The notes: generated from the letters alone by a model not told the origin. 64,000 nt of DNA from an uncultured Eubacteriales bacterium (GCA_934457415.1 CAKSHM010000007.1:54809-118808); one strand, 5' to 3'. Positions 35,686 to 44,857 are shown, numbered from the stretch's first letter. Numbers and translations: made by a program.

Positions 35686-36579
35686 TTAATCGACATGAGT
35701 TTTGGTGCCGAAGAAGAACACCGCAACGGTTCCGGGACCGCAATGCGAAGCAATAATAGTTCCGATATCGAATATTTTTATTTTGCCCTTAAGATTCGGC
35801 ATTACTTTTTCAAGAGCGCTCGCGGTCATAAGCGCGTCCTCCATACAGTTTGACTGACCGATAAAGCATTTTCCGTCATAATCCCTGCCGTTATCCGCCT
35901 GCTCCAAAATCTCATTAACGGTTGCATTGACGGCGTTTTTCTTGCCTCTTGCCTTATCATAAGCTACGATTTTGCCCTTAAGATCAAGGTGCATAATAGG
36001 ACAAATTCCGAGTATTGAAGCAACAGTCGCGGCAGGTCCCGAAACTCTTCCGCTTCTTTTAAAATACTTTATATCGGTCGAAAAAAACTGGTGGCAGATT
36101 CTTGTACAGTTTTCCTCCGCATATTTTGCGGTTTCCTCCAAGTTTGCTCCCGTATCTCTGTAATCTGCAACAGAATCAACAATAAGTCCGTATCCGCAGC
36201 AGCTGCAAAGAGAATCGACAATGATAAGCTTTCTGTCGGGATATTTTTCTTTGAGCGTCTCGGCCGCTTTTCTTGCGTTATTAACCGACGGCGTCATTCC
36301 CGAACCGAATGCTATATGCAAAACATCGCCTTTTGCAAGCAGATTGTCAAAATAATCGAAATAGGTATACTCATTTATCTGAGAGGTAGTCGGAACCTTT
36401 CCCTTTTTTATGAACTCATAAAATCTTTCTAGTTCCTTTTTATCTCTTCCCATATTGTCGACATATTCTGTTCCGTCGATCTGATAAGTATAAAACAAAA
36501 CCGAAATGTTTCTTCCCGTAACATAATCATAAGGCAAATCAACTGTGGATTCGCAGGATAAAATAAATTTTTCTGACAT
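35686..36579 (-). CDS. DegV family fatty acid-binding protein
   Basis: A 297-residue DegV/FakB protein. The N terminus MSEKFILSCESTVDLPYDYV holds the conserved Ser/Thr-Asp lipid-head pocket, and the fold continues through HIAFGSGMTPSVNNARKAAE and IVDSLCSCCGYG. FakB proteins present a fatty acid to the kinase FakA, but no FakA gene is in the window. I start at ATG 36577-36579 because GGTGAT precedes it; an ATG 12 bases upstream lacks a Shine-Dalgarno. An apparently structured leader precedes the gene. Confidence 0.88.
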   Translation of the reverse strand: MSEKFILSCESTVDLPYDYVTGRNISVLFYTYQIDGTEYVDNMGRDKKELERFYEFIKKGKVPTTSQINEYTYFDYFDNLLAKGDVLHIAFGSGMTPSVNNARKAAETLKEKYPDRKLIIVDSLCSCCGYGLIVDSVADYRDTGANLEETAKYAEENCTRICHQFFSTDIKYFKRSGRVSGPAATVASILGICPIMHLDLKGKIVAYDKARGKKNAVNATVNEILEQADNGRDYDGKCFIGQSNCMEDALMTASALEKVMPNLKGKIKIFDIGTIIASHCGPGTVAVFFFGTKTHVD

Positions 36580-36612
36580 AATAATCACCATTTCTTTTTA
36601 AGACACTAAACA

Positions 36613-36758
36613 CAATAAAAAATCATCGAAACGGTGATTTTTTATCGCATCTGTTTCGGTTGCCTTTGGTAACAAAGGCGGGAAACAGGCGTCTTTATTA
36701 TTTTCAGCATGATTTTTCTCGCTGATTTTCCGTTCCGCGGTTTAATTATTTTCACCGC
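36613..36758 (-). ncRNA. unassigned multi-hairpin leader with terminator upstream of degV
   Basis: Read on the minus strand: hairpin GCGGT/ACCGC (36754-36758 with 36737-36741), hairpin CAGC/GCTG (36721-36724 with 36705-36708), and a two-part stem CTGTTTC/GAAACAG (36682-36688 with 36651-36657) enclosing GCCTTTG/CAAAGGC (36673-36679 with 36662-36668). A terminator stem of 12 bp (36617-36628 with 36632-36643) then runs into TTTTTTATTG. It ends 34 bases before the degV ATG. This looks like a leader riboswitch or a separate small RNA. I recognise no known class. It fills most of the 312-base gap. Confidence 0.45.
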
Positions 36759-36854
36759 TTAAAACTACAAAACTATTATATTATATTTATATTTTTAATT
36801 CATCCTATTCTTATGAATAATAATTCTAAACATATTTAAAGCAAAATAGAGTAA

Positions 36855-36890
36855 AAAACAGCAATTCTACCAATAGTAGAATTGCTTTAA
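36855..36890 (-). terminator. terminator of the ComEC-like hydrolase gene
   Basis: 10-11 bp stem GCAATTCTAC/GTAGAATTGC (36861-36870 with 36876-36885), followed on the minus strand by GTTTTTTA. Confidence 0.88.
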
Positions 36891-36891
36891 A

Positions 36892-37812
36892 TCAGCTTTT
36901 ATTTGATAAGGATTTCTGAATATCCGTGATTTTACCGTTACTGAACTCAAATACAATATCGCCGCTTTTATCAGTGCGGTAGACATCGGATTTATGTGTT
37001 GTTAGCCTTTCAAGAAGACGCTTATGGGGATGTCCGTAAATATTATCCTCACCGCAGGAGATAATTGCATAGTCCGAAGAAGTTGAGGAAAGAAAGCTTT
37101 CACAGGAAGAAGAACTGCTGCCGTGATGACCGATTTTAAGAATATCGCATTTAAGATCTATTCCGTCATTTTGCAGTCTTTCCTCAACGGAGGAGGAAGC
37201 ATCGCCCGTGAAAAGAATTCTTTTGCCTTTGTTTTCCGCCATGATGCAAAGCGACCTGTCATTTTCCTCGGACAAATCGGAATAATAGCCGATAATGGTT
37301 AAATTGAAATTTCCAACGCTGAAATTCATACCCCTTCTAGCAACATAAACATCATTTTCCTCTGCAAGAACGGATTTCTTAAGTTCAGTAACATCTGCAA
37401 TGTTTTCGTCGGTCTTAGCCATATCGGGCATAATAAGATTTTTAATCTCGAACATTTCAGCTATTTCATTTGCTCCGCCGTAATGGTCGTCATGAAAATG
37501 CGTTATTATCAGTACATCTATGGTCTTAATTCCCTTTGCCTTTAGGCTTTTGCAAAGCTTGTGAGCGCTTTTAGGAGTTCCGGTATCAATCAGCGCAGTT
37601 CTTCCGCGGCTGTAAATCAAGGTACAGTCTCCTTGACCGACATCTGTAAAGCAAACGCTATCTTCGGCGTTTACAAGACTGTTACCGGTAGTGCAGCAAA
37701 TATAATCCCTGCATTTCCCCGAAAGAAGATACAAAAGAAATGCGGATATAAGAGAAATACAAAGTATGGTCCCGAATACTTTTGAAAGAGTTTTGATTTT
37801 ATCGGATTTCAT
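36892..37812 (-). CDS. secreted/membrane-anchored ComEC-like MBL-fold hydrolase
   Basis: A 306-residue protein. An N-terminal transmembrane or signal segment (about 12-32) is followed by a beta-lactamase fold like the C-terminal domain of ComEC: CFTDVGQGDCTLI, THFHDDHYGG (metal site), LFTGDASSSVEERL and KIGHHGSSSS. The channel domain of ComEC is absent, so it is the stand-alone form, perhaps an extracellular nuclease or phosphoesterase. Overlaps ftsK by 4 bases. Confidence 0.87.
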   Translation of the reverse strand: MKSDKIKTLSKVFGTILCISLISAFLLYLLSGKCRDYICCTTGNSLVNAEDSVCFTDVGQGDCTLIYSRGRTALIDTGTPKSAHKLCKSLKAKGIKTIDVLIITHFHDDHYGGANEIAEMFEIKNLIMPDMAKTDENIADVTELKKSVLAEENDVYVARRGMNFSVGNFNLTIIGYYSDLSEENDRSLCIMAENKGKRILFTGDASSSVEERLQNDGIDLKCDILKIGHHGSSSSSCESFLSSTSSDYAIISCGEDNIYGHPHKRLLERLTTHKSDVYRTDKSGDIVFEFSNGKITDIQKSLSNKS

Positions 37813-40193
37813 TCTTCGCCCGCCGCTTCTCTCTCCATAAGCTGTTCCTTCGTTATAAGAACCTTTCTCGGCTTAGAGCCTTCATAGGGTCCCACAACGC
37901 CTCTTTCTTCCATTTCGTCAACAATTCTTGCGGCTCTTGCATAGCCGAGCTTTAATTTCCTCTGCAAGAGCGAGGTGGATGCCTGCCCGTTTTCCACAAC
38001 TACTCTTATCGCGTCCTCCAGCATAGGATCGGAATCGGGTCCGTCCTCGGCAAGACCTGTACTTTTCTGTTTTTCAACGGCTGCCTGACGCTCGATTTCA
38101 ACCATAATATCGTCGCTGTAATCGGTTTTGCCCTCTTTTTTAACGAATTCTACTACTTTTTCAACCTCGCTGTCGCTTACGAAACAGCCCTGAATTCTTT
38201 TTGGTTTTGACGATCCGACGGGACTGAACAGCATATCGCCGCGGCCCAGAAGCTTTTCTGCGCCTGCAGTATCGAGTATAGTACGGCTGTCAATCTGAGA
38301 AGAAACGGCAAATGCAATTCTTGTGGGAATATTGGCTTTTATAACACCGGTAACGACATCAACCGACGGTCTTTGCGTTGCAATAAGCAAATGCATACCG
38401 GCGGCTCTAGCCTTGGCCGCAATTCTGTTTATAGAGTCCTCAACCTCATGCGGTGCGGTCATCATAAGGTCGGCGAGCTCGTCAATAATAATAACTATAT
38501 GAGGCATTCTGCGAACCTCGGGCTCATCAATCAAAGTATCGACAACCCTGTTATAGCCTTCAATATCGCGGACCGAACGGTCGGCAAACATCTGATATCT
38601 TTTTTCCATTTCGCTGACAGCCCATCCAAGCGCTCCGGCAGCCTTTCTCGGATCTGTTACTACAGGTACCAAAAGGTGCGGTATTCCGTTATAAACTCCA
38701 AGCTCAACAACCTTAGGGTCAATCATCAGGAGCTTGACATCCTCGGGCGAAGCCTTATAAAGAATACTCATTATAATTGAATTTATACAAACGGATTTTC
38801 CCGAACCCGTAGCGCCCGCAATAAGTCCGTGCGGCATTCTTGCAATATCCGCAACAACTATATTGCCTCCGATATCTCTGCCCATGGCAACTGTAAGCTT
38901 ACTTTTAGAGGCAGTAAACGCAGTTGATTCAATAATTTCCCTTACGCCTACAACAGCGCTTGTTTTATTCGGAACTTCAATTCCGACCGCCGCTTTATTA
39001 GGAATAGGCGCTTCGATTCTTACGCCTGCCGAAGCGAGATTCAAAGCAATATCATCGGCAAGATTGGTAATTTTGCTTATTTTGACACCTGCGCAAGGCT
39101 GAAGCTCATATCTTGTAACCGTAGGACCGCGGCTGATATCGACGACACGTGTTTCAACATTAAAACTCTTAAGAGTTTCTACCAAGTGCTGAGCGGTGGT
39201 TTCAAGCTCCGAATTAAGCGCCTTAGCGCTTACGGAATTTGATGCCTTTAAAAGCTCTGCAGGCGGAAATCTGTAGCTTCTGATAACATCATTATCTTCG
39301 ATTTCATTTGAAACCTTTTCTGTTTCCGCTTCAAAATCGACTGTTATTCTTTCAGGCTTTGCAGTTTCTTCCTTTGCGGCATCAAGCGCCTCATTAACGC
39401 CGGTTGAAAATGCAACCGGCTTAACCTCACCTGCATCCTTGACGCTTTCCGCAGCACTGTCTTCACTGTTGTATGTTTCTACTACTTTTTTCTGAATTTC
39501 ACTTAAAGGTCTTTTTCTTCCGGCTGTTCGCCTTTCCGGAATATCATCTACGGGGATATCAACATCAAATCCCTTGATTATGCGAAGCTTTCCGTTTTGT
39601 TCGTCTTCATTGTTTTGAGAAAAAGTTTCCTTAGTCTGCGCGGAAACAGCTTTTATGGGCTTTGAAACTGTTTTAAAAAGCTTAAGAAGAGTAGTCCCCG
39701 TAATAACCATAACAAGAACAAAAATAAGAATTGAAAGAGTTATCACAGCTCCGGTTTTTCCGAATCCGGCACTTATCGGATGAGAGATAAGCGAGCCTGC
39801 AACTCCGCCGCCCTTAACAGCCTCCTTTAAAACGCTGCCTGCGTTCCAAAGCTTATCCCAATGAGCGTTGAATGTCAGTCCGTCGGTATAATTTGCGATA
39901 GTATCAATCAGCGAGCCTATAAAAAGGACAAGAACCGAAATCTCTGAAATTCTTACCTTAACCGCAGTGCTGTTTTTATTGCATGCCGCAAGAACTGATA
40001 TCACACCTGTTATAATAGGCAGAACAAATGCTGTTATTCCGAAAAGACTGAACATAATATTATGCATTGAGGTCCAGATATTTTCACCCTTAATGAATAC
40101 GACAAACATAAAAAACAACGAAAAGGCAAACCCTATTATTGAATAGAGCTGTCTTCTGGCATTTGCTTTCGTACTTTTTCTTTTTTGCGCCAT
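37809..40193 (-). CDS. spoIIIE: DNA translocase FtsK/SpoIIIE
   Basis: A 794-residue septal DNA pump. Four N-terminal transmembrane helices (to about 185), a linker, then the motor: Walker A GATGSGKSVC, Walker B HIVIIIDELADLMM, ATQRPSVDVVTG. A C-terminal winged-helix gamma domain (LQRKLKLGYARAARIVDEME) reads polar DNA motifs. It moves chromosomes through division or sporulation septa. I start at ATG 40191-40193, which has GGGGAG 6 bases upstream; a start at 40223 lies over the palindrome. The pairing with tepA just upstream is as in B. subtilis spoIIIE. Confidence 0.94.
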   Translation of the reverse strand: MAQKRKSTKANARRQLYSIIGFAFSLFFMFVVFIKGENIWTSMHNIMFSLFGITAFVLPIITGVISVLAACNKNSTAVKVRISEISVLVLFIGSLIDTIANYTDGLTFNAHWDKLWNAGSVLKEAVKGGGVAGSLISHPISAGFGKTGAVITLSILIFVLVMVITGTTLLKLFKTVSKPIKAVSAQTKETFSQNNEDEQNGKLRIIKGFDVDIPVDDIPERRTAGRKRPLSEIQKKVVETYNSEDSAAESVKDAGEVKPVAFSTGVNEALDAAKEETAKPERITVDFEAETEKVSNEIEDNDVIRSYRFPPAELLKASNSVSAKALNSELETTAQHLVETLKSFNVETRVVDISRGPTVTRYELQPCAGVKISKITNLADDIALNLASAGVRIEAPIPNKAAVGIEVPNKTSAVVGVREIIESTAFTASKSKLTVAMGRDIGGNIVVADIARMPHGLIAGATGSGKSVCINSIIMSILYKASPEDVKLLMIDPKVVELGVYNGIPHLLVPVVTDPRKAAGALGWAVSEMEKRYQMFADRSVRDIEGYNRVVDTLIDEPEVRRMPHIVIIIDELADLMMTAPHEVEDSINRIAAKARAAGMHLLIATQRPSVDVVTGVIKANIPTRIAFAVSSQIDSRTILDTAGAEKLLGRGDMLFSPVGSSKPKRIQGCFVSDSEVEKVVEFVKKEGKTDYSDDIMVEIERQAAVEKQKSTGLAEDGPDSDPMLEDAIRVVVENGQASTSLLQRKLKLGYARAARIVDEMEERGVVGPYEGSKPRKVLITKEQLMEREAAGEE

Positions 40194-40215
40194 ATATGTA
40201 CTCCCCATGGTTTTC

Positions 40216-40231
40216 GGCCGCATATGCGGCC
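40216..40231. repeat. perfect 16-base palindrome between tepA and spoIIIE
   Basis: GGCCGCATATGCGGCC, with no strong T-run on either side. It may be a weak terminator or a regulatory hairpin in the spoIIIE leader. Confidence 0.6.
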
Positions 40232-40247
40232 TGTTTTATTCAAAGCT

Positions 40248-40943
40248 TTATTTTTTTCCTGTTTCACACATATCATTAAGACATTTTATAACATCCTTGA
40301 GTGTTCCGAGAGAGTCTATGAGCTTTTCTTTGACTGCCTGTCTGCCGTTTAAAACGGTTCCGACATCGGTTACAAGCTCGCCTGTATTCATCATAAGCTC
40401 CGTAAACCTTTTTTTGGTTATTCCCGAATGAGATGTTACAAATTCAGTTATCCTGTCCTGCATTTTAGAAAAATGCTCCATCATTTGAGGTACGCCGATT
40501 ACAAGCCCCGTCATTCTGACAGGGTGCAGAGTCATTGTTGCGGACGGCGCTATAAAAGACCTCTTTGCAGACACTGCAAGCGGAATACCGATAGAATGTC
40601 CGCCGCCGAGTACAAAGGAAACTACAGGTTTTTTCATTCCTGCAATAAGCTCCGCAATTGCAAGACCTGCTTCAACATCACCGCCGACAGTATTAAGGAT
40701 AAGCAAAAGTCCTTCTATTTCCTTGCTTTCCTCGACTGCAATAAGCTGAGGAATTACATGCTCATACTTTGTAGTTTTGCTTTGCTCCGGCAAAACCGTA
40801 TGACCCTCTATTTCCCCTATTATTGTAAGGCAGTGAATTTTATGCTTACCGTTGAATGCGGTTACGCTTCCTGTTTCCTTAATAAGCTCCGCCTGTTTTT
40901 CAGCGTCATTAGAAACGGTATCTTTTTTTTTGGTATTACTCAT
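40248..40943 (-). CDS. tepA: ClpP-like serine protease, TepA type
   Basis: A 231-residue crotonase/ClpP-fold protease. LILNTVGGDVEAGLAIAE, VLGGGHSIGIPLAVSAKRSF (nucleophilic Ser in GGHSIG) and TMTLHPVRMTG (catalytic His) form the active-site series seen in TepA (YmfB). TepA is upstream of spoIIIE in Bacillus, as here. No Clp ATPase partner is nearby, and the signal-peptide-peptidase-like group needs none. Target proteins are not known. Confidence 0.87.
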   Translation of the reverse strand: MSNTKKKDTVSNDAEKQAELIKETGSVTAFNGKHKIHCLTIIGEIEGHTVLPEQSKTTKYEHVIPQLIAVEESKEIEGLLLILNTVGGDVEAGLAIAELIAGMKKPVVSFVLGGGHSIGIPLAVSAKRSFIAPSATMTLHPVRMTGLVIGVPQMMEHFSKMQDRITEFVTSHSGITKKRFTELMMNTGELVTDVGTVLNGRQAVKEKLIDSLGTLKDVIKCLNDMCETGKK

Positions 40944-41029
40944 TATTATCCCTCCGCATTTATTATTTGAAGGAATTGAGCATCAATACATTTTAATTAT
41001 ACTATTTTCAAACAAATAATTCAAGTAAT

Positions 41030-41062
41030 AAAAAAACCGTCTGAATAAATTCAGACGGTTTA
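41030..41062 (-). terminator. terminator of the MsmX-type ATPase gene
   Basis: 12-bp stem AAACCGTCTGAA/TTCAGACGGTTT (41034-41045 with 41050-41061), loop of 4, followed by TTTTTTTATT on the minus strand. Confidence 0.92.
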
Positions 41063-41076
41063 GAAACTTTATAAAA

Positions 41077-42219
41077 TCAATTGCAGATAGTAATCTCTGT
41101 TTCTTTATCGAACAGATGAATCTTAGCAGGCTCCATGGCAATTGTAATTGTATCACCCGGTTTTGCTTTAGATGTCGGAGAAACACGTGCATTGATAGCA
41201 TTGTCCTCACTGTTCATATAAAGATACGTTTCAGAGCCCATAAGCTCGGTAACTTCAATATTAGCAGTAACCTTACCGTCGGCATAGGTCTCTATAAGAT
41301 CGGGCTCATCGTGAATATCTTCAGGTCTGATTCCCATGATAACTTCCTTGCCCGCATAAGCCTCAAGGCAGTTATCCTTATTCTTAGAAGCAGGAAGCTT
41401 AATTCTGAATTTAACGCCGGCTCTGGTTTTAGTGTCCTCAGAACCGTATTCAACATAGAAATCGTTTCCGTCCTTAATAAGTACAGAATCAATAAAGTTC
41501 ATCTGCGGAGAACCGATAAATCCGGCAACGAAAAGATTGCAGGGATAGAGATAAAGGTTCTGCGGAGAGTCAACCTGCTGGATTAAACCGCTCTTCATTA
41601 CAACGATTCTTGTACCCATGGTCATAGCCTCGGTCTGATCGTGCGTAACATAGATAAATGTTGTACCTAAACGCTGATGGAGTTTTGAAATCTCGGTACG
41701 GGTCTGAGCACGGAGCTTAGCATCAAGGTTAGAAAGCGGCTCATCAAGTAAGAATACCTTAGGCTCACGAACGATAGCACGTCCGAGAGCAACACGCTGA
41801 CGCTGACCGCCGGACAAAGCCTTAGGCTTACGCTCTAAAAGGTGCTCAATATCAAGAATTCTTGCAGCCTCTTCAACACGGCGCTTAATTTCGTCCTTCG
41901 GGGTCTTTCTGAGTTTAAGTCCGAATGCCATGTTATCAAACACGGTCATATGAGGATAAAGAGCGTAGTTCTGGAAAACCATCGCAATGTCGCGGTCCTT
42001 AGGTGCAACATCGTTAACCAAGCGGTCTCCGATATAAATCTCACCGTCAGAAATTTCTTCAAGACCCGCAACCATTCTGAGTGTGGTAGACTTACCGCAT
42101 CCGGAAGGTCCGACAAGAATTATGAATTCCTTATCCTTAATCTCCAAATTAAAATCCGATACGGCAGTGACTCCGCCCGGATAGCGCTTATACACATTAC
42201 GAAGTGATAAACTTGCCAT
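41077..42219 (-). CDS. msmX: sugar ABC transporter ATP-binding protein, MsmX/UgpC type
   Basis: A 380-residue ABC ATPase. Walker A is GPSGCGKSTT, signature LSGGQRQRVALGRA, Walker B VFLLDEPLSNLDA, then a C-terminal MalK-like regulatory OB domain (GIRPEDI). No permease or binding protein is encoded nearby, which fits the multi-purpose ATPase that serves several carbohydrate importers in Firmicutes. It is monocistronic with its own extended -10 promoter and strong terminator. Confidence 0.93.
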   Translation of the reverse strand: MASLSLRNVYKRYPGGVTAVSDFNLEIKDKEFIILVGPSGCGKSTTLRMVAGLEEISDGEIYIGDRLVNDVAPKDRDIAMVFQNYALYPHMTVFDNMAFGLKLRKTPKDEIKRRVEEAARILDIEHLLERKPKALSGGQRQRVALGRAIVREPKVFLLDEPLSNLDAKLRAQTRTEISKLHQRLGTTFIYVTHDQTEAMTMGTRIVVMKSGLIQQVDSPQNLYLYPCNLFVAGFIGSPQMNFIDSVLIKDGNDFYVEYGSEDTKTRAGVKFRIKLPASKNKDNCLEAYAGKEVIMGIRPEDIHDEPDLIETYADGKVTANIEVTELMGSETYLYMNSEDNAINARVSPTSKAKPGDTITIAMEPAKIHLFDKETEITICN

Positions 42220-42261
42220 TGCGACAACCTCCTAAAAAAATACACCTTTTATGTCTTTAAT

Positions 42262-42270
42262 ATTATAACA
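42262..42270 (-). promoter_or_regulatory. extended -10 promoter of msmX
   Basis: TGTTATAAT on the minus strand (TATAAT at 42262-42267). The leader is short and holds AGGAGG before the ATG. Confidence 0.65.
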
Positions 42271-42376
42271 AATACGCATCAAAAATTCTATAATCAAGTC
42301 ACACAATGTTTTTAACAGCAATTTAGTTAAATTAAATAAATGTTATAAAAAGTACCGAGAAACCCCTTTAAAATGC

Positions 42377-43090
42377 CTATTTCAAGGCAAATTTTTCCAT
42401 TCCGTTTTCAAGCTCGATGCACTCGCCGAATCCGAGATTTTCAGGAAGCTCAAGCTCCCCTATTGAATTTCTGTGAAGTTTTTCAACACCAAGTCCTACA
42501 GTTCCGAACATTCTTTTTATCTGATGATATTTCCCCTCGGTTATTGTTATCCGCGCAGTCTTATTTCCCAAGTTTTCAAGAAGCGCCGGCTTGCATTTCG
42601 TTTTGTCCGCAAGAACAGGTCCGTTTTTAAATTTTTCAATCATCGAATCTGTCACCTCGCCGTCAAGCAGAGCAGTGTAAACCTTTTTTACATTTTTGTC
42701 GGGCGATATACATTTATGGGAAAACTCGCCGTCATCGGTTATGATAAGCAGTCCCGTTGTATCCTTATCAAGTCTGCCGACGGGAAAAAGATTTTTCCTT
42801 TTCAAATCTTCGGGTATTATATCAATAACCGTTTTTTCAGACTTGTCCTCGGTCGCGGAAAGAATTCCCGCAGGCTTATTCATCATAATATAGATATATT
42901 TTTTATATCTTACTTCTTTTCCCTCGTATAAAACCCTGTCCGACTCCGCGTCAATTATAACCGACGGGTCGCAGAGCTTCCTGCCGTTAACCTCAGCCGA
43001 GCCTTTCCGTATTTGATTTTTTATTACACTTCTCGATATGTTCAGCTGATTTGAAAGAAATCTGTCAAGTCTTAATTTTTCCATTTTCAC
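42377..43090 (-). CDS. 16S rRNA pseudouridine synthase RsuA family
   Basis: A 237-residue protein. An S4 domain at the N terminus (LRLDRFLSNQLNISRSVIK) is followed by the catalytic domain with GRLDKDTTGLLIIT, where the Asp is the nucleophile, and GKYHQIKRMFG. It isomerises a uridine in 16S rRNA. It lies 6 bases after the DUF4830 gene, in the order ispD-ispF-DUF4830-rsuA. Confidence 0.93.
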   Translation of the reverse strand: MKMEKLRLDRFLSNQLNISRSVIKNQIRKGSAEVNGRKLCDPSVIIDAESDRVLYEGKEVRYKKYIYIMMNKPAGILSATEDKSEKTVIDIIPEDLKRKNLFPVGRLDKDTTGLLIITDDGEFSHKCISPDKNVKKVYTALLDGEVTDSMIEKFKNGPVLADKTKCKPALLENLGNKTARITITEGKYHQIKRMFGTVGLGVEKLHRNSIGELELPENLGFGECIELENGMEKFALK

Positions 43091-43096
43091 TCCGTA

Positions 43097-43537
43097 TTAT
43101 TTTTCAAAAAGCGGAAGCATAAATCCCGAAAGCTCTCTTGAAGATATATCTCCGCCTATAATCTCACCTTTTAAAACTATAATATTCACAAAGGTGTTTT
43201 CACCGAAATTCTTAGTGTCGGTCACTTTATATGTATAAACATCAGCCCTACAGCCGCTGTATGGATAAAGGTCAAATCCGGATTTTTTCTGAATTTCATT
43301 GTAGTTTTTATAAACTTCTCCGAATTTCTCAGGGATTTTAATTTCCTTTTTACTTTCGCATTCTTCTTCGGTTTTAAGTCCGATACTGCTTAAAAATTCA
43401 AGTCTTAAAGCATTGGTCTTACCGGAAATTCTATCCTGTCTTGCCGCGGAAAATTCGCCGGAAAGTGCAAGCACAAGCAAAAATACCGCCGCAAAAACGG
43501 CAATTGTTTTTTTAGAAAACAAAACATAAAGCTTCAA
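43097..43537 (-). CDS. DUF4830-like secreted or membrane-anchored protein
   Basis: A 146-residue protein with one N-terminal hydrophobic helix (about 10-26, ending LALSGEFSA). The rest, with KTNALRLEFLSSIGLKT, IPEKFGEVYKNYNEIQKKSG, FDLYPYSG and a closing GGDISSRELSGFM, matches my memory of the DUF4830 family of Clostridia. No function is known. It lies between ispF and rsuA. Confidence 0.72.
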   Translation of the reverse strand: MKLYVLFSKKTIAVFAAVFLLVLALSGEFSAARQDRISGKTNALRLEFLSSIGLKTEEECESKKEIKIPEKFGEVYKNYNEIQKKSGFDLYPYSGCRADVYTYKVTDTKNFGENTFVNIIVLKGEIIGGDISSRELSGFMLPLFEK

Positions 43538-43575
43538 AATTATCCCTTTACAAGCTTATGAGAAAATTCAGCTGT

Positions 43576-44052
43576 TTATTCCTTTTCATTTATAAGACAT
43601 ACTGCATGCGCTGCTATTCCCTGCTTTGTACCGGTAAACCCCAAGCCCTCCTCGGTTGTAGCCTTAACGCTGACTCGGGAAATTTCAATACCGAGTGTTT
43701 TTGAGATATTTTCGCGCATTTTTTCTATATAAGGTGAAAGCTTCGGCGCTTGCGCAATAACAGTTGAATCAACATTTATGATTTCAAAGCCGTTTTCGCT
43801 TAAAAGTTTTACTGTTTCCTTTAATAGCTTTAAAGAGCTTATATCCTTATATTTATTGTCATTATCCGGAAAATGCTTTCCGATATCGCCTAAAGCCGCC
43901 GCGCCGAGAAGAGCATCGCATATCGCATGAAGCAGAACATCAGCGTCCGAATGGCCTAAAAGTCCCGAATTGCTTTCTATTTCTACTCCGCCCAAAAACA
44001 GCTTTCTGTCTGAAACCGATTTATGTACATCATAACCGTGGCCTATTCGCAT
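43576..44052 (-). CDS. ispF: 2-C-methyl-D-erythritol 2,4-cyclodiphosphate synthase
   Basis: A 158-residue MEP-pathway enzyme that makes MEcPP in the isoprenoid route. MRIGHGYDVH and GHSDADVLLHAICDALLG carry the Zn ligands (Asp8, His10, His42 equivalents), and TTEEGLGFTG the ring-binding part. Length is canonical. The start overlaps ispD by 10 bases. Confidence 0.97.
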   Translation of the reverse strand: MRIGHGYDVHKSVSDRKLFLGGVEIESNSGLLGHSDADVLLHAICDALLGAAALGDIGKHFPDNDNKYKDISSLKLLKETVKLLSENGFEIINVDSTVIAQAPKLSPYIEKMRENISKTLGIEISRVSVKATTEEGLGFTGTKQGIAAHAVCLINEKE

Positions 44053-44777
44053 TTTTCTTCCTCCCTGACGATTGCCTCTGCCAAAACAAGATCAAAAGGT
44101 GTTGTAATTTTAATATTTGATCTATCGCCGTTAACAATTATAACCTTTTCGCCGGAGGACTCCAATACCGAAGCGTCATCCGTGAAATCCGTATCACTAA
44201 CACTTTCGCAGATTTTTTTATAAAGCTTACTGTCAACCCCTTGCGGAGTCTGGGCAAAATAAATCTTATTTCGGTCAAGGGTTGTTTTAACAGCTTCGTT
44301 TTCACAAATCTTTACGGTATCCGTAGCCTTTAAGGCTGTAAGACACCCATTTGCTTTTTTAAGAGCATTAACGCAGTCAAAAATCATTTTGTCCTTAACA
44401 AACGGTCTTGCTCCGTCATGGATTAAAACTCTGTCTTCATTTTCACAGAGCATAGACATGCCTTTTAAAACCGATTCATGTCTTGTGCTACCGCCTGAAA
44501 CGATATCGGTAAGCTTTGAAATCATATATTTCGCTGCAAGCATATCAATATCGGTTATACTCTCAGGTTTTGTTACAACGATTATCCTCGAAATATATTC
44601 CGAATTTTCGAAAGCAAGCATTGTTCTGACAATTACCGGAATTCCGCATATTTCAGCAAGCTGCTTATCTATCCCGTTCATTCTGAGGGACGAGCCTCCG
44701 GCAACTATTATAACAGGTAATGCGTCGGCACTTACGGAACTTACCTCGCATTTTAAAGTTTCTGTTTTTAAAGTCAA
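44043..44777 (-). CDS. ispD: 2-C-methyl-D-erythritol 4-phosphate cytidylyltransferase
   Basis: A 244-residue cytidylyltransferase that makes CDP-ME from MEP. PVIIVAGGSSLRM is the nucleotide motif, VLIHDGARPFV the active-site segment, and the closing DRSNIKITTPFDLVLAE is diagnostic. The start is the TTG at 44775-44777, with AAAGGAG 8 bases upstream. A TTG 21 bases further upstream would place that Shine-Dalgarno inside the coding region. The N terminus is still about 20 residues longer than usual. Confidence 0.94.
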   Translation of the reverse strand: MTLKTETLKCEVSSVSADALPVIIVAGGSSLRMNGIDKQLAEICGIPVIVRTMLAFENSEYISRIIVVTKPESITDIDMLAAKYMISKLTDIVSGGSTRHESVLKGMSMLCENEDRVLIHDGARPFVKDKMIFDCVNALKKANGCLTALKATDTVKICENEAVKTTLDRNKIYFAQTPQGVDSKLYKKICESVSDTDFTDDASVLESSGEKVIIVNGDRSNIKITTPFDLVLAEAIVREEEKCE

Positions 44778-44808
44778 AATAAAAACTCCTTTCGGCAAGC
44801 TATAATAA

Positions 44809-44840
44809 CAGGCACAACACCTTTTTAGATGCTGTGCCTG
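44809..44840 (-). terminator. hairpin downstream of the CD1247-like gene
   Basis: 8-bp stem CAGGCACA/TGTGCCTG (44809-44816 with 44833-44840). The following bases on the minus strand (TTATTATA) form only a weak T-run, so termination may be partial. Confidence 0.5.
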
Positions 44841-44857
44841 ATAAATTAAGCTTAAAA

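Noticed and set aside
40194..40223. Upstream start of SpoIIIE
   Set aside because: It overlaps a 16-base palindrome and would put the Shine-Dalgarno GGGGAG inside the coding region.
44778..44798. Longer IspD starting at the upstream TTG
   Set aside because: The extra seven codons contain the AAAGGAG Shine-Dalgarno that serves the TTG at 44777.
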